DNA of 64,000 nucleotides from Psychrobacter aquimaris. Its GTDB lineage: Bacteria > Pseudomonadota > Gammaproteobacteria > Pseudomonadales > Moraxellaceae. Under the pieces are notes generated by a model that saw only the letters and a list, made by a program, of their open reading frames with translations, did not search any database and had not been told where the DNA came from. The stretch covers positions 1 through 64,000 of the forward strand of contig NZ_JABASR010000010.1 in NCBI RefSeq assembly GCF_016107525.1, given 5' to 3'. Position 1 is the first letter of the stretch. Each line of letters opens with the position of its first letter. A program made the translations under genes and the position numbers. Positions 53,812 to 63,376 of this stretch are shown piece by piece.

Positions 53812-55476
53812 TTAAGCCATGTTTGAGCTGTTTTTTAGATATTGCATAAACAGCGGCACAGGGCGACCAGTTGCGGCTTTATCTTTACCTGAGTTCCATG
53901 CTGTGCCAGCGATGTCTAAATGCGCCCATGCTTGACCTTCTTCTACGAAGCGCGATAAGAAGCAGGCAGCCGTCACTGCACCCGCGCCTTTACCACCGAT
54001 GTTTTGCATATCAGCGATAGGTGAGTCAAGCTGTGCTTGATACTCATCATCCATTGGCATGTGCCACACGAGGTCGCCAGATAAGTTACTGGCATTTTCT
54101 AAAGCAAACAAGACGTCTTCGTCATTACTGAACACGGCTGAGCGTACATGACCTAAAGCAACGACACAAGCACCAGTCAATGTGGCAACATCGATAATCG
54201 CTTTTGGATGATAGCGCTGCACGTAGCACAAGGTATCTGCCAATACTAAACGACCTTCTGCATCGGTGTTTAAAATCTCAACCGATTTGCCGTTCATGGC
54301 TTTCACGATATCGCCTGGGCGAGTGGCATCACCCGATGGCATGTTTTCCGCGCAAGCGAGAGCACCAACGACGTTGATCGGTAGGCGTGCTTCACATAAG
54401 GCTTTAATCGTGCCCAATACTGACGCTGAACCGCCCATATCAAATTTCATCTCATCCATTGCCGCACCGGGCTTGATTGAGATACCGCCTGAATCAAAGG
54501 TGACGCCTTTACCAACTAAGACGATAGGCGCATCATCATTTGCAACTTGAACATCGTCATTATTATCTTGTTCCGCGTTTTTAGCAGCTTTTTTGTGAGC
54601 AGCTTTGGTCGGTAGTTTATCCGCCAATGCTTTTAGTCCACCCGCTACTTTTGCGCTGCTAGTCGTAGATTTACCAGTGTTGGCACTGAAGTTAGACTTA
54701 CCTCGATACTCCATAAGTACCAGCTTGCCTTCTTTGGTAGAGCCTTGCGCGACAGCTAAGAAGCAACCCATACCTAGCGCTGACATCTCATCTTCACCTA
54801 GTACCGTGACTTTTAATAAGTCAGGATAGGTTTTGGCCAATTCTTGTGCTTGTTCTGCCATATAAGCTGGGAAGCAAATGTTGCCCGGCTCATTAGCCAC
54901 ATCACGGGTCAAGCTTTGACCAGCGAAGACCGCTTCGGCAAATGTTAATGAAGCTTTTAATGACTCGTCAGCAAGTAAATAAATATCGCTTAGGACTGGT
55001 GTGGCTTGCTCTGATTTATATTTATCAAAACGGTAAGTTGCTGCCAATAAGTTCAAGGCAAACTGACCAAACTGATTTTCTTCTAAAGCATCGCCCAGCG
55101 CAACAGTGATAGAATCCACGCGTTTTTGCGTGCTTTGATAAATGGTATTGGCAATTTTTTGCAATACACTATGGCTCAGCTTCTCAAGGTTACCAACACC
55201 GACCAATAATAGCTGTACCGGATTTTCTTTAGTGGTCTTTTTATCACCAGCTAAGGCATAATCAGCCACGGTTTCACAGGCTTTGCCGTTAAAGTGTGAT
55301 ACTTCGATCAATTGTTCAATGCGAGTTTGATAATCGCTCAATACTGACTCAGCTAAGATATTTTTCTTATCATCGATTAAGACGACGAGGCAGGCCGCAT
55401 CTTTACTTTTGGCTTCTTTTTTGAGAATTTTTTGCGTGTGAGTCTTTGGTAGTGTTTGGGTTAATTTAATATTCAT
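53812..55476 (-). CDS. pepA: Cytosol leucyl aminopeptidase (M17)
   Basis: 554 residues. The catalytic domain has VGKGVTFDSGGISIKPG (metal-binding Lys and Asp), MKFDMGGSASVLG and NTDAEGRLVLAD with the metal-binding Asp/Glu and Arg. It releases N-terminal residues from peptides; E. coli PepA also binds DNA and assists Xer recombination at cer. Compared with about 500 residues usual, there is an insertion of about 45-50 Lys/Ala/Asp-rich residues (roughly 265-315) between the N- and C-terminal domains. AAGGAT lies about 5 nt before the ATG. Operon with holC. Confidence 0.93.
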   Translation of the reverse strand: MNIKLTQTLPKTHTQKILKKEAKSKDAACLVVLIDDKKNILAESVLSDYQTRIEQLIEVSHFNGKACETVADYALAGDKKTTKENPVQLLLVGVGNLEKLSHSVLQKIANTIYQSTQKRVDSITVALGDALEENQFGQFALNLLAATYRFDKYKSEQATPVLSDIYLLADESLKASLTFAEAVFAGQSLTRDVANEPGNICFPAYMAEQAQELAKTYPDLLKVTVLGEDEMSALGMGCFLAVAQGSTKEGKLVLMEYRGKSNFSANTGKSTTSSAKVAGGLKALADKLPTKAAHKKAAKNAEQDNNDDVQVANDDAPIVLVGKGVTFDSGGISIKPGAAMDEMKFDMGGSASVLGTIKALCEARLPINVVGALACAENMPSGDATRPGDIVKAMNGKSVEILNTDAEGRLVLADTLCYVQRYHPKAIIDVATLTGACVVALGHVRSAVFSNDEDVLFALENASNLSGDLVWHMPMDDEYQAQLDSPIADMQNIGGKGAGAVTAACFLSRFVEEGQAWAHLDIAGTAWNSGKDKAATGRPVPLFMQYLKNSSNMA

Positions 55477-55652
55477 ATATTTATCCTTATTAGAGTTATG
55501 ACGTTAGCGCTATGAAAATGGCAGAATCTTTTTAATTGCTGATACCTGTTAGATTATTAGAGTATTTGGCCAATCAAGCAATCGCAATAGTGTAGCATAT
55601 TGCGAGGTGAGTGCGCAGTGAGCAAGGTTTAGGTCAAGGGTTCAAAACTGTA

Positions 55653-56270
55653 TTAGCTATGAATCAATGCATCGGTTGCTATTAAAGCGGCAAATCTGTC
55701 TTGCAGTGCTGCCATTGCGGTAGCATGTATGATATCAGCGCTGATCTTATCTTTTTTATAATCCGGCAAGTCACGAGTGGCACAAGCATCATGGCAAACA
55801 AAACTATCGAAGCCTAAATCAAAGGCGGCTCTCACGCTTGAGCTGACACACATATGACTCATAAACCCAGCAAAAATAATTTGCTGTTTTTGCGCGGCTG
55901 AAATAAGCGCTTGAAGCTGGGTATCATGGAACGCATTGGGGTGTTTTTTGACGATGACGGTTTCGCCATCCTTTGGTTGTAATTCAGCGATAATTTCGAC
56001 GTTAGACGATAAAGGATCAAAGACGTTGCCATTATCTGCACCGTGATGCGCGATATGGAAGATAGGAACATCTTGTTTACGAGCTTTATCTAGCAATAGG
56101 CGCGCATTTGCAATGGCGTTAGTACCAGCTTGCCCCAATGGCATCGCACCATCGACATATTCGTTTTGATAGTCAATAAAAACCACGGCACAATTTGACC
56201 AATCGAGCGTATCAAATTGACCGCCAGCGAGTTCAAGTAAGGTAGCAGGCGTAGACGCGAGTGTATTCAT
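55653..56270 (-). CDS. Isochorismatase-family cysteine hydrolase
   Basis: 205 residues. The catalytic triad of the family is visible: Asp in VVFIDYQNEY (about 30), Lys in VKKHPNAF (about 107) and Cys in SHMCVSSS (about 140), with the usual cis-peptide neighbourhood before the Cys. Members hydrolyse isochorismate, nicotinamide, N-carbamoyl compounds and others; the substrate here is not determined. Monocistronic on the minus strand; about 550 bp separate it from lptF. Confidence 0.85.
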   Translation of the reverse strand: MNTLASTPATLLELAGGQFDTLDWSNCAVVFIDYQNEYVDGAMPLGQAGTNAIANARLLLDKARKQDVPIFHIAHHGADNGNVFDPLSSNVEIIAELQPKDGETVIVKKHPNAFHDTQLQALISAAQKQQIIFAGFMSHMCVSSSVRAAFDLGFDSFVCHDACATRDLPDYKKDKISADIIHATAMAALQDRFAALIATDALIHS

Positions 56271-56820
56271 CAGTAGTATTCTCCATTAGGCGAGATAATT
56301 ATGAGTTTTTAGTTTTCTCAGTCTAACAAGTAATATTAAGGGTGCGAGGGCAATGATACGAATGACACACAAAGGTTTCCAAATGACATCAAGTAAAAAT
56401 ATCGAGCAAAGACTTCATAAAAAGGCTTCTAAGATAAGACAAACTAATGAGTTGAATTCTTAATATTCTTTCCATATCTTATCTATTATTGGTTAGTAAT
56501 ACAGCGGTATAGCAAGATGGACGCAATGTTTGCAAACACATTTCACAGCCATTTTTGAGCAAAATATGCTAGGATTAGCGGTTATCTTTATCGCTAATCT
56601 TTACAGCGTGTCGCTAACCCGTCTCGCAGATGTTTTCATATCTTTTGCCGTTGCTTTTAGGGCTGCTTAAGTATCTGATTGAGCAGTACTGCATTGCATT
56701 TCTATTGTTCAGTCATCGATAGCAGCTATGTCGTGCAAAGCTGTCCATCGTTGTCAGCGTTTGTCAATAAAGCTGCACCAAATTGTGTGACTACCAACCT
56801 TTTTTAAAAGAGTGCCCATT
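56271..56820. other. Divergent intergenic region upstream of lptF
   Basis: About 550 bp with no recognised gene. A perfect inverted repeat GATTAGCG/CGCTAATC (56573-56599) with an 11-nt loop is the only structure noted; it has no T-run and may be an operator or leader structure. Confidence 0.45.
56573..56599. other. Stem-loop upstream of lptF
   Basis: GATTAGCG and CGCTAATC, perfect 8-bp arms, 11-nt loop, about 220 bases before lptF. Not terminator-like. Unknown role. Confidence 0.4.
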
Positions 56821-58110
56821 GTGATATTACGCCGCTATATGACTCAACAAGTTGCCTCAACGACCGCATTGGTATTGGGGTTTTTAGTGGTGATGATGCT
56901 GGGCGGTCGCTTGATTCGTTACTTTGGCATTGCGGCAGAAGGCAATTTAGATATCAGCTTATTATTTACTATCATTGGTTATAATTTGCCGTACTTTTTA
57001 GAGCTTATCTTGCCATTAGCATTTTTTATCGCTCTGATGCTGGTATTTGGGCGCTTGTATGTCGATCAAGAAATGGCCGTGATTAATGCCAGTGGCGTGT
57101 CGCGTGGTAAGCTTGCCCGTTTGATGACGCCTTTAATCTTGGCGTTGTTCGTCGGTGAAGCGGCTTTATCCATCGTTGGTAAACCGTGGGGCGTGCGCTC
57201 ATCGGAAAGTGTCTGGCAACAGCAAGCATTGACCAGCGCTTTTGATTTAATTCGCCCCAATGAATTTATTAGTAGTGGAAATTATCATTTGTATGTGGGC
57301 AGCTTGAGTGATGATAAAAAGCAATTGCAAGATGTGATACTTATTCAGTCTGAGCCTGAAAAAAAATCCAGCACTACTAAAGAGGCAGCTGTCGATGTTA
57401 ATAACAACATTAATGCAGAAACGGCTGAGCAATTAAACATTCCAGAGCTACCAGATGCACTGGAAAATAAAAATAGTATTAGCAAAGATACCATTACGTT
57501 GGCCAAACGTGCCGAGCAAGTAGACACGGGTAATAGCGGCGTGACTCAATTGGACTTGTTCCAAGGTCGTCGTTATGAAGTGGGTGCTGGCAGTCTGAAA
57601 TACAATCAAGTGGGCTTTGATCGTTACCGTATTACGTTGACAGAATCATCCAAAGAGGTCATTACCGAAGACAATATCGAAACACAAGCGATTGGGCCGT
57701 TATGGCAAGCTGCGACGGGTAGGACGGCAAGCAGTGGCAATTCGCTGCGTGCGGCACAAAGTGAGCTTGGCTATCGTTTGGCATTGCCTTGGCTAATGAT
57801 TATCGCGCCGATGCTTGCCGTACCACTGGCGCAAGTGCGTCCGCGCCAAGGTCGCTGGTTGCGCCTATTTCCTTCGATTTTATTGTTTGTTAGCTGTGCA
57901 CTGGGTATCATTTCACTCAAAAATGCTGTTAGCAAAGGCAGCGTGAGCGTTTGGGCATATGCTTGGCTTATTTTAGGGTTTATGGCATTGGCGCTCTATA
58001 TGAATTGGGGGAGCCGTGTGCAGCATCGATTGCGTTTTCGAAAACCAGAAAATGCGTCTTTAACGGTTGCCGATCAGCAAAGTAGTGGCTCACAAGGAGG
58101 GCAGTCCTAA
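56821..58110 (+). CDS. lptF: LPS export permease LptF
   Basis: About 429 residues. ILRRYMTQQVASTT and the hydrophobic helices at both ends with a large periplasmic domain between fit the LptF/LptG (YjgP/YjgQ) family; RRYMTQQV is the usual coupling start. With LptG and the LptB ATPase (not in the window) it extracts LPS from the inner membrane. GTG at 56821 gives the canonical N-terminus; a GTG three codons earlier is possible. The periplasmic part has an extra about 60-residue polar insert (KKSSTTKEAAVDVNNN region), making it longer than the 366 residues of E. coli. Its stop overlaps lptG (TAATG). Confidence 0.92.
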   Translation: MILRRYMTQQVASTTALVLGFLVVMMLGGRLIRYFGIAAEGNLDISLLFTIIGYNLPYFLELILPLAFFIALMLVFGRLYVDQEMAVINASGVSRGKLARLMTPLILALFVGEAALSIVGKPWGVRSSESVWQQQALTSAFDLIRPNEFISSGNYHLYVGSLSDDKKQLQDVILIQSEPEKKSSTTKEAAVDVNNNINAETAEQLNIPELPDALENKNSISKDTITLAKRAEQVDTGNSGVTQLDLFQGRRYEVGAGSLKYNQVGFDRYRITLTESSKEVITEDNIETQAIGPLWQAATGRTASSGNSLRAAQSELGYRLALPWLMIIAPMLAVPLAQVRPRQGRWLRLFPSILLFVSCALGIISLKNAVSKGSVSVWAYAWLILGFMALALYMNWGSRVQHRLRFRKPENASLTVADQQSSGSQGGQS

Positions 58111-59336
58111 TGAGTGCCTTATTCTCTAAATCTTCCAATCCTGACTCGCAAAATACTCATGCTAAGCGCACTCGCAAACCGGCCAAACTAAAAGTGCTTA
58201 GCCGTTACGTCAAACTGAACGCTTTGCTCGCGATCATCGGAGCAGTCATAGGCTTGTGGGCATTACAACTGGTGTTCTCTTATTTGTCTGAGCTGGATTC
58301 GTTAGATGATAGCTATACGATGGGTGAGGCGATTAAGTATATTTTTTATCGCTCGCCTTATTTTTTAGAGCAATTTATTCCCACTGGTGCATTGCTAGGT
58401 GCAGTGGTCGGCTTGGGCTTGCTTGCCAATAAAAGCGAGCTAGTCGTGATGCGCGCCGCTGGCGTCAGCGTTTATCGTATCGTCGGTTGGGTGTTGCAGC
58501 CTGCTTTGATTTTTGTATTGCTCGCATTGATTATCAACCAGTTCGTGCTGCCGTACTCTAATCAATTGGCAAAAGAAATCAACGATAAAGATAACAGCTC
58601 GCTTGTCACATCGGTACGCGGTTATTGGACGGTGCAACCACGCTTCGAGAGTACAAAAGACGGCAGTACCAAGCCAGATGGTAGCGATATTTTGTATATT
58701 GATTATGCTGATGTACAAGGCAATATCGGCGAGGTCAAACGCTGGCACTTAGATAATAATGGCAATCTGCAAACTGCCATTCATGCTGAAGGCGGTCGAT
58801 ATATCGGTCGCGAACCTGTTAATCCTGCCAGCAGCAAACCGAGCGAGCAGTATCGCTATGAGTGGCAGCTGAACAACATCACCAAGCTGATGATTAATCA
58901 AGGCTTTGAGAGTAGCCAAGTCATCGCACCGTCAGATACCTTAAGCCTGCCCTTTGCCCCTGAGTCGGTGTATTTACTCACCCGTAAGGCAGAGGATTTA
59001 TCATTGACCCAGTTGTACGAGCATCGTCAATTTATGCGTCAACAAGGCACCCGCTCATTAAATCATGAGCTGGCTTTTTGGCAAAAGCTGCTCTCGCCGT
59101 TATCGATTCTATCGCTGGTGATAGTTGCCTGCTCATTCGTCTTTGGCTCACTACGGACGCATAGCTTGGGCTTGCGTATCGTCGTAGCATTATTGTTTGG
59201 TTTGCTATTTAGTTACGTGCAAGATTTGGTTGGTTTTGTCTCATTGGCGACTGGATTCTCGCCGTTATTGATGGTGATATTACCGATTATCGCCAGTGCG
59301 ATATTGGGTGGATATTTGCTTAAGCGGCAGATGTAA
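58110..59336 (+). CDS. lptG: LPS export permease LptG
   Basis: 408 residues with three helices at each end and a periplasmic beta-jellyroll domain. LSRYVKLNALLAIIGAVIG and YIFYRSPYFLEQFIPTGALLGAV are typical. A charged N-terminal stretch of about 25 residues and a periplasmic insert (FESTKDGSTKPDGSD) explain the extra length relative to about 360. Translational coupling to lptF through the TAATG overlap. It is divergent from the pepA side of the chromosome, a conserved arrangement. Confidence 0.93.
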   Translation: MSALFSKSSNPDSQNTHAKRTRKPAKLKVLSRYVKLNALLAIIGAVIGLWALQLVFSYLSELDSLDDSYTMGEAIKYIFYRSPYFLEQFIPTGALLGAVVGLGLLANKSELVVMRAAGVSVYRIVGWVLQPALIFVLLALIINQFVLPYSNQLAKEINDKDNSSLVTSVRGYWTVQPRFESTKDGSTKPDGSDILYIDYADVQGNIGEVKRWHLDNNGNLQTAIHAEGGRYIGREPVNPASSKPSEQYRYEWQLNNITKLMINQGFESSQVIAPSDTLSLPFAPESVYLLTRKAEDLSLTQLYEHRQFMRQQGTRSLNHELAFWQKLLSPLSILSLVIVACSFVFGSLRTHSLGLRIVVALLFGLLFSYVQDLVGFVSLATGFSPLLMVILPIIASAILGGYLLKRQM

Positions 59337-59354
59337 TTTTAGAAATTTAGCCAT

Positions 59355-59395
59355 AAAAAAGCCCGCTAGATCATGACGATTTAGCGGGCTTTTTG
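59355..59395. terminator. Bidirectional rho-independent terminator
   Basis: AAAAAGCCCGCTA and TAGCGGGCTTTTT form a perfect 13-bp stem with a 13-nt loop. It ends lptFG and probably the convergent methyltransferase gene. Confidence 0.92.
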
Positions 59396-59429
59396 TTTAC
59401 GCAGCTTTTAAGACATAAGCTTTTAAAGC

Positions 59430-60038
59430 TTAGTCTTTCGTCGCCATGGTAATGGTATAAGTCTTACCTTGTTTGATCTTTTCACTATTACCAAATACTT
59501 CGGTAAACGAGCGCTTCATAAACTGACGCAAGCCATTGATGGTCACTACATAGAAACGTCCGCCTTTACGCATGCGCGCATAGGCATCGAGAAAGTATAG
59601 ATAATGTTGCTCTTTGCCGACTTTGGCGGGTAAGTTTGACATCACAAGGCTAAAGTCTTTGTCTTTTGCCACGTGATTGAAGCCATTTGATAAATGTACA
59701 TCGACATTTTTTAGACCGTTTTTTTCACAATTCAGGCGCGCATATTCTACTGCCATAAAGTCTTTATCAATCAAAGTATGCTGACCGTTCGGACATTCAC
59801 GCGCCGCTGTCATACCGAGCACACCATAACCACAGCCCAAATCGATCGAATCATCATCCGCTTGAAAATCCACATAATCAAGCAACATCAAGCTACCATC
59901 ATCGAGCTTTTGCGGTGAAAAAATACCCCACGTGGTCGCAAAATCAAATGGCTTGCCCAGCACATCTTGGCGAAAGTTAATATCTTCACGCCAATGTTGG
60001 GCGTTTTTTAATAGGTCAGCAGGTGGTCTATGGCTCAT
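59430..60038 (-). CDS. RsmC-like class I methyltransferase
   Basis: 202 residues, one Rossmann methyltransferase domain. FATTWGIFSPQKLDDGS and DLGCGYGVLGMTAAREC (SAM-binding motif I) resemble the C-terminal catalytic half of RsmC/RlmG, which methylate guanine N2 in rRNA. The usual NPPF motif is replaced by SNLPAKVGKE, so an ordinary NPPF amine-methylation site is not certain. The N-terminal inactive domain of RsmC is missing. It ends near the terminator shared with lptG. Confidence 0.72.
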   Translation of the reverse strand: MSHRPPADLLKNAQHWREDINFRQDVLGKPFDFATTWGIFSPQKLDDGSLMLLDYVDFQADDDSIDLGCGYGVLGMTAARECPNGQHTLIDKDFMAVEYARLNCEKNGLKNVDVHLSNGFNHVAKDKDFSLVMSNLPAKVGKEQHYLYFLDAYARMRKGGRFYVVTINGLRQFMKRSFTEVFGNSEKIKQGKTYTITMATKD

Positions 60039-60336
60039 GAGATTCTCGGATAATAGATAAGTAAAAGGTGGTGCGTTGCTCAGTTATGCAGCGTGCACAT
60101 CATACGTGTATTGTAGCGAGAATTAAAAGAGATTGCAGCTAGGGATTACTGACGTTTTATAACGCTAATCGCGTTTCTTACTTGTATCTACCTTGATGCT
60201 AGCAAGATGACTATTAATAGTACTAGTTATACTTTAATCGAAAAAAAATTAGTGTGTGTAATAAGCCATATAGTAGTTTTGGTTTATGAGCGTGGATTTT
60301 GCTACTGATGCTTATATTCTTACTACTATGGAGTAA
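60039..60336. other. Intergenic region, about 300 bp
   Basis: AT-rich sequence between two minus-strand genes. No ORF, hairpin or repeat stood out. Confidence 0.4.
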
Positions 60337-60594
60337 TTAATCACCTTTAATTACTTTGTATTCGGCATCATAGTGAGCGTATAGAAAAGGTTTACCGCCT
60401 TCTTTTTCTGTTACTTTTGCCTGTAATAAGAACTTAGTACCTACAGGGTAAGACTTTCTCATTTTTGACGAACACTCGACGTTCATATTCGTATCAAGTC
60501 CCTGTCCTTCGATTGGGCGAGCTCTAATTCTTTTAGACGAACCACTTTTGATATTTTCGTAAGTCTCGATAATTACTTCTCGATAGTGACTCAT
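60337..60594 (-). CDS. Small hypothetical protein, 85 aa
   Basis: No family recognised. A compact basic protein without signal or membrane segment: REVIIETYENIKSGSSKRIRARPIEGQGLD, then a single Cys (NVECSSKMRKSYPVGTKF) and a predicted beta-rich end FLYAHYDAEYKVIKG. It starts 27 bp after the stop of the TPR gene and is probably co-transcribed. The pair could work together. Shine-Dalgarno is modest. Confidence 0.55.
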   Translation of the reverse strand: MSHYREVIIETYENIKSGSSKRIRARPIEGQGLDTNMNVECSSKMRKSYPVGTKFLLQAKVTEKEGGKPFLYAHYDAEYKVIKGD

Positions 60595-60621
60595 TTTATA
60601 ATCTCAACCTCTCTTTTAGCT

Positions 60622-61083
60622 TCACATGTTTTTTAAGGAGTCTAAGCTCTTTCTTATATTAGTATCATTTGGATCTATAGTCAGAGCATCTTCATAACAT
60701 TTTCTCGCAGACGAAAACTCTCCTATGTCCGCCATTAAAGCCCCTAAATCGATATAGGCATCCACAAAATCAGGCTCTATATCAATTGATTCTTGATAGT
60801 ATTCAAAAGCTTGAACCAAATCACCTTGAGCGAAGAAATTCGAAGCCCACAGATAACAATCTCTGGCTATGCGATAGCTACTGTCTATTTCATTCGCCTG
60901 ACCGTAGAGTGCAAAAGCGTCTTGATAGTTCTTCTTATAAAACTCAGCATTTCCTTGGCATTCTAAAATAGCGATAGCTGGCAAATTTGAACTTTTCAAC
61001 ATATTGTAACCAGTTTCAAAATCCAAGTTTTTAAAGTATTCAGTAATCTTTCTGACAAAACTTTGATTGTTATTATTGGTCAT
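60622..61083 (-). CDS. Tetratricopeptide repeat protein
   Basis: 153 residues. TPR-like helices from about 35: AEFYKKNYQDAFALYGQANEID, then SNFFAQGDLVQAFEYYQESIDIEP and GALMADIGEFSSARKCYEDALTIDP, with Ala/Gly/Pro at the usual positions. No signal peptide. TPR domains mediate protein contacts; no partner is evident beyond the 85-residue protein encoded after it. More AT-rich than xerD next to it. Confidence 0.7.
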   Translation of the reverse strand: MTNNNNQSFVRKITEYFKNLDFETGYNMLKSSNLPAIAILECQGNAEFYKKNYQDAFALYGQANEIDSSYRIARDCYLWASNFFAQGDLVQAFEYYQESIDIEPDFVDAYIDLGALMADIGEFSSARKCYEDALTIDPNDTNIRKSLDSLKNM

Positions 61084-61107
61084 AAATTTTATCTCTTAGT
61101 CTCAATT

Positions 61108-62046
61108 CTAACCTCGCGGATGATGCTCGGCATGCAATTTCTGCAATCTCGCCGTCGCCACATGGGTATAGATTTGCGTGGTTGATAAATCACTGTGTCC
61201 AAGCAATAATTGCACGCTACGCAAGTCTGCACCATGATTCAGTAGATGCGTGGCAAATGCGTGACGTAGCGTATGCGGTGATAGCTCTTTATCGATACTA
61301 GCGACTTTGGCGTACTTTTTAAGCAAATACCAAAAGTTCTGCCGCGTCATATAGCCGCCTTGCGCCGTCAAAAACACCGCTTGGCAATTACCAGATTTTA
61401 AATGCGCAATCAAATCCCCACGTGCATGGGTTAAATAATCTTCCAGCGCATCAGCCGCATATTCACCTAATGGCACCAGTCGCGTTTTATTGCCTTTCCC
61501 CGTGATCTGTAGCCAGCCAGAGTTTAGATTGACTTGCTCTAGTGAGAGGTTAATCAGCTCACTAACCCGTAGACCGCAGGCGTATAGCACCTCTAACATG
61601 GCTTTATCACGCAGTCCGAGCGCGGTGCTGGTATCAGGCGCGGCAAGAAGATTATCGACATCAGCTTCGGCTAAGTCTTTTGGTAACGGTCGTCCCAGTT
61701 TTGGGCTTTTTATACGTTCGCAGGGATTGTCCTCACGCAGATTACTGGCGATCATCCATAGATAAAACTGACGCAAGCTTGAGAGCATACGCGCTTGAGT
61801 ACGTGGGGTTTTATTGTCTTGTGTAAGGGTTGAGAGACAGTGCAGCACGTCATCAGGCTGCCAGCGTGTCAGCGCGATAGGGTTGGTCAGCTCGCATGAG
61901 CGCAGGTCGCGCACATAAGCATTACGCGTACGGGTTGCAAGCCCACGTGCCAGCATGGCTTGACGAAACTCAGTGATATAACTGGGTTCATCATCTACTG
62001 CCAGCGCCTTGGGTTGGCGCTGTTGCACGGCACGATCACGGCTCAT
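61108..62046 (-). CDS. xerD: Site-specific tyrosine recombinase XerD
   Basis: 312 residues. N-terminal SAM-like core-binding domain (AMLARGLATRTRNAYVRDLRS) and catalytic domain with Arg in ACGLRVSELI, Lys in TGKGNKTR, HTLRHAFATH and GHSDLSTTQIYTHV with the nucleophilic Tyr. The tail ARLQKLHAEHHPRG matches XerD rather than XerC. With XerC it resolves chromosome dimers at dif during division. No dif-like site was recognised in the window. A methyltransferase gene is 24 bp upstream. Confidence 0.93.
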   Translation of the reverse strand: MSRDRAVQQRQPKALAVDDEPSYITEFRQAMLARGLATRTRNAYVRDLRSCELTNPIALTRWQPDDVLHCLSTLTQDNKTPRTQARMLSSLRQFYLWMIASNLREDNPCERIKSPKLGRPLPKDLAEADVDNLLAAPDTSTALGLRDKAMLEVLYACGLRVSELINLSLEQVNLNSGWLQITGKGNKTRLVPLGEYAADALEDYLTHARGDLIAHLKSGNCQAVFLTAQGGYMTRQNFWYLLKKYAKVASIDKELSPHTLRHAFATHLLNHGADLRSVQLLLGHSDLSTTQIYTHVATARLQKLHAEHHPRG

Positions 62047-62070
62047 AACTCAATACTCGGTGGTTGAATG

Positions 62071-63273
62071 TTAGATAAGCGTTAAACACCATAGTGAGGT
62101 GATTTCTGCACTGCGCGCGACATGTAGAGGGTCCGTATCATCTTGGCTGCGACCATGCTTAGGTTGGGTGTCCAGACGATATTTTACCGCCAATCCAGCA
62201 TCGGCAAACAAGCGTAATAACTCATCACGGGTGCGCAGCTGTAAATGCTCAGCTAAGTCCGACATTATCAACCAGAGCTCTCCTTGCTCAGCTAAGTGCT
62301 GTTTGGCACCTTGCAAAACCCCACGAAGCATCGTGCTCTTGGCATCATAAACGGCGTATTCAAGAGACGAGCTTGGCTTAGCAGGTACCCAAGGCGGATT
62401 ACAGACAATCAGATTGGCGAGTGGTGCATCAGTCGGATACAAATCGGCTTGCTGTAACTGCACGTTAGTGAATTCTAATCGCGTAAAATTTTCGCTAGCA
62501 CAGGCTAAAGAACGTGGATTCAAATCCGTTGCTATTACTTGTGGAACGCCGCGTTGCGCTAAGATAATAGCCAATAAACCTGTGCCAGTACCGATGTCAT
62601 AGGCAACATCATGGATCGCTGGTAGCGGTGCATCGAGCAACAGCTGCACATACTCATGACGGGTTGGCGCAAAAACGCCATAATGCGGGAAAATCGATAA
62701 TCCTAACCTATCTATTGGGACGCCTTTTTCGCGCCATCCTGCTGCACCAAGTGCTCCTTGCATATCACGAAATGATAGTACACATGGCTCATCGATTGCA
62801 CCAAAGGCTTCTGTACAGGCCGCACTGACATCAGGGGCGCGGCGTAGTTGGCTGACATAACTGGCATCAAGCTCTAGTAGTAAGCGGCTCAATATGCGTG
62901 AGCGCTGGGCTTGTAGTTGACGCTGCTGATGAAATAGGTTAGGAATTTCTTTAGAGTTGACCGAATCAGACTCTGTTTTAGACTTAGCAGATTTATTAGC
63001 CGCTTTCTTGATTTTACGCAGCTCAGAGCGTTCATTCGTACGATCTATGCGACGACCGAGCGCCTGTAGCAACTGGCGTGCATTATGAAAGTCACCGCGC
63101 CATAGCAGTGATGTACCTTCGCAAGCCAAGCGGTAAGCGTCATCTGCGGTCGTTGTATCATCGACCAATACAATGCGCGCAGGTGGCATATGATTGCTTT
63201 CAGACAACCAAAGAGCATTACGTAGAGTTTCGTTTTCTTGCCATTGTACATACTGCTTTTCTGTTTGTAACAC
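62071..63273 (-). CDS. SAM-dependent methyltransferase with NPPW motif
   Basis: 400 residues. The N-terminal half has no recognised fold but shows an Arg/Lys-rich section (about 70-140: RIDRTNERSELRKIKKAANKS). The C-terminal half has YDIGTGTGLLAIILAQRG (motif I), ATDLNPRSLACA (acidic end of beta2) and VCNPPWVPA, the NPPY/W motif of enzymes methylating glutamine or adenine N6 atoms; PrmC-like proteins use NPPY. The target is unknown. Located 24 bp before xerD on the same strand, likely co-transcribed. Confidence 0.75.
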   Translation of the reverse strand: MLQTEKQYVQWQENETLRNALWLSESNHMPPARIVLVDDTTTADDAYRLACEGTSLLWRGDFHNARQLLQALGRRIDRTNERSELRKIKKAANKSAKSKTESDSVNSKEIPNLFHQQRQLQAQRSRILSRLLLELDASYVSQLRRAPDVSAACTEAFGAIDEPCVLSFRDMQGALGAAGWREKGVPIDRLGLSIFPHYGVFAPTRHEYVQLLLDAPLPAIHDVAYDIGTGTGLLAIILAQRGVPQVIATDLNPRSLACASENFTRLEFTNVQLQQADLYPTDAPLANLIVCNPPWVPAKPSSSLEYAVYDAKSTMLRGVLQGAKQHLAEQGELWLIMSDLAEHLQLRTRDELLRLFADAGLAVKYRLDTQPKHGRSQDDTDPLHVARSAEITSLWCLTLI

Positions 63274-63376
63274 GTAATAGCCTACCTTCTGTGAAAGATA
63301 CTTCGCTTAAAATACAAAAATATCTTTATATTGTTTATTGAGCTGTCATTAGTTTTCTGCGGTAACTTGAGTGCAT

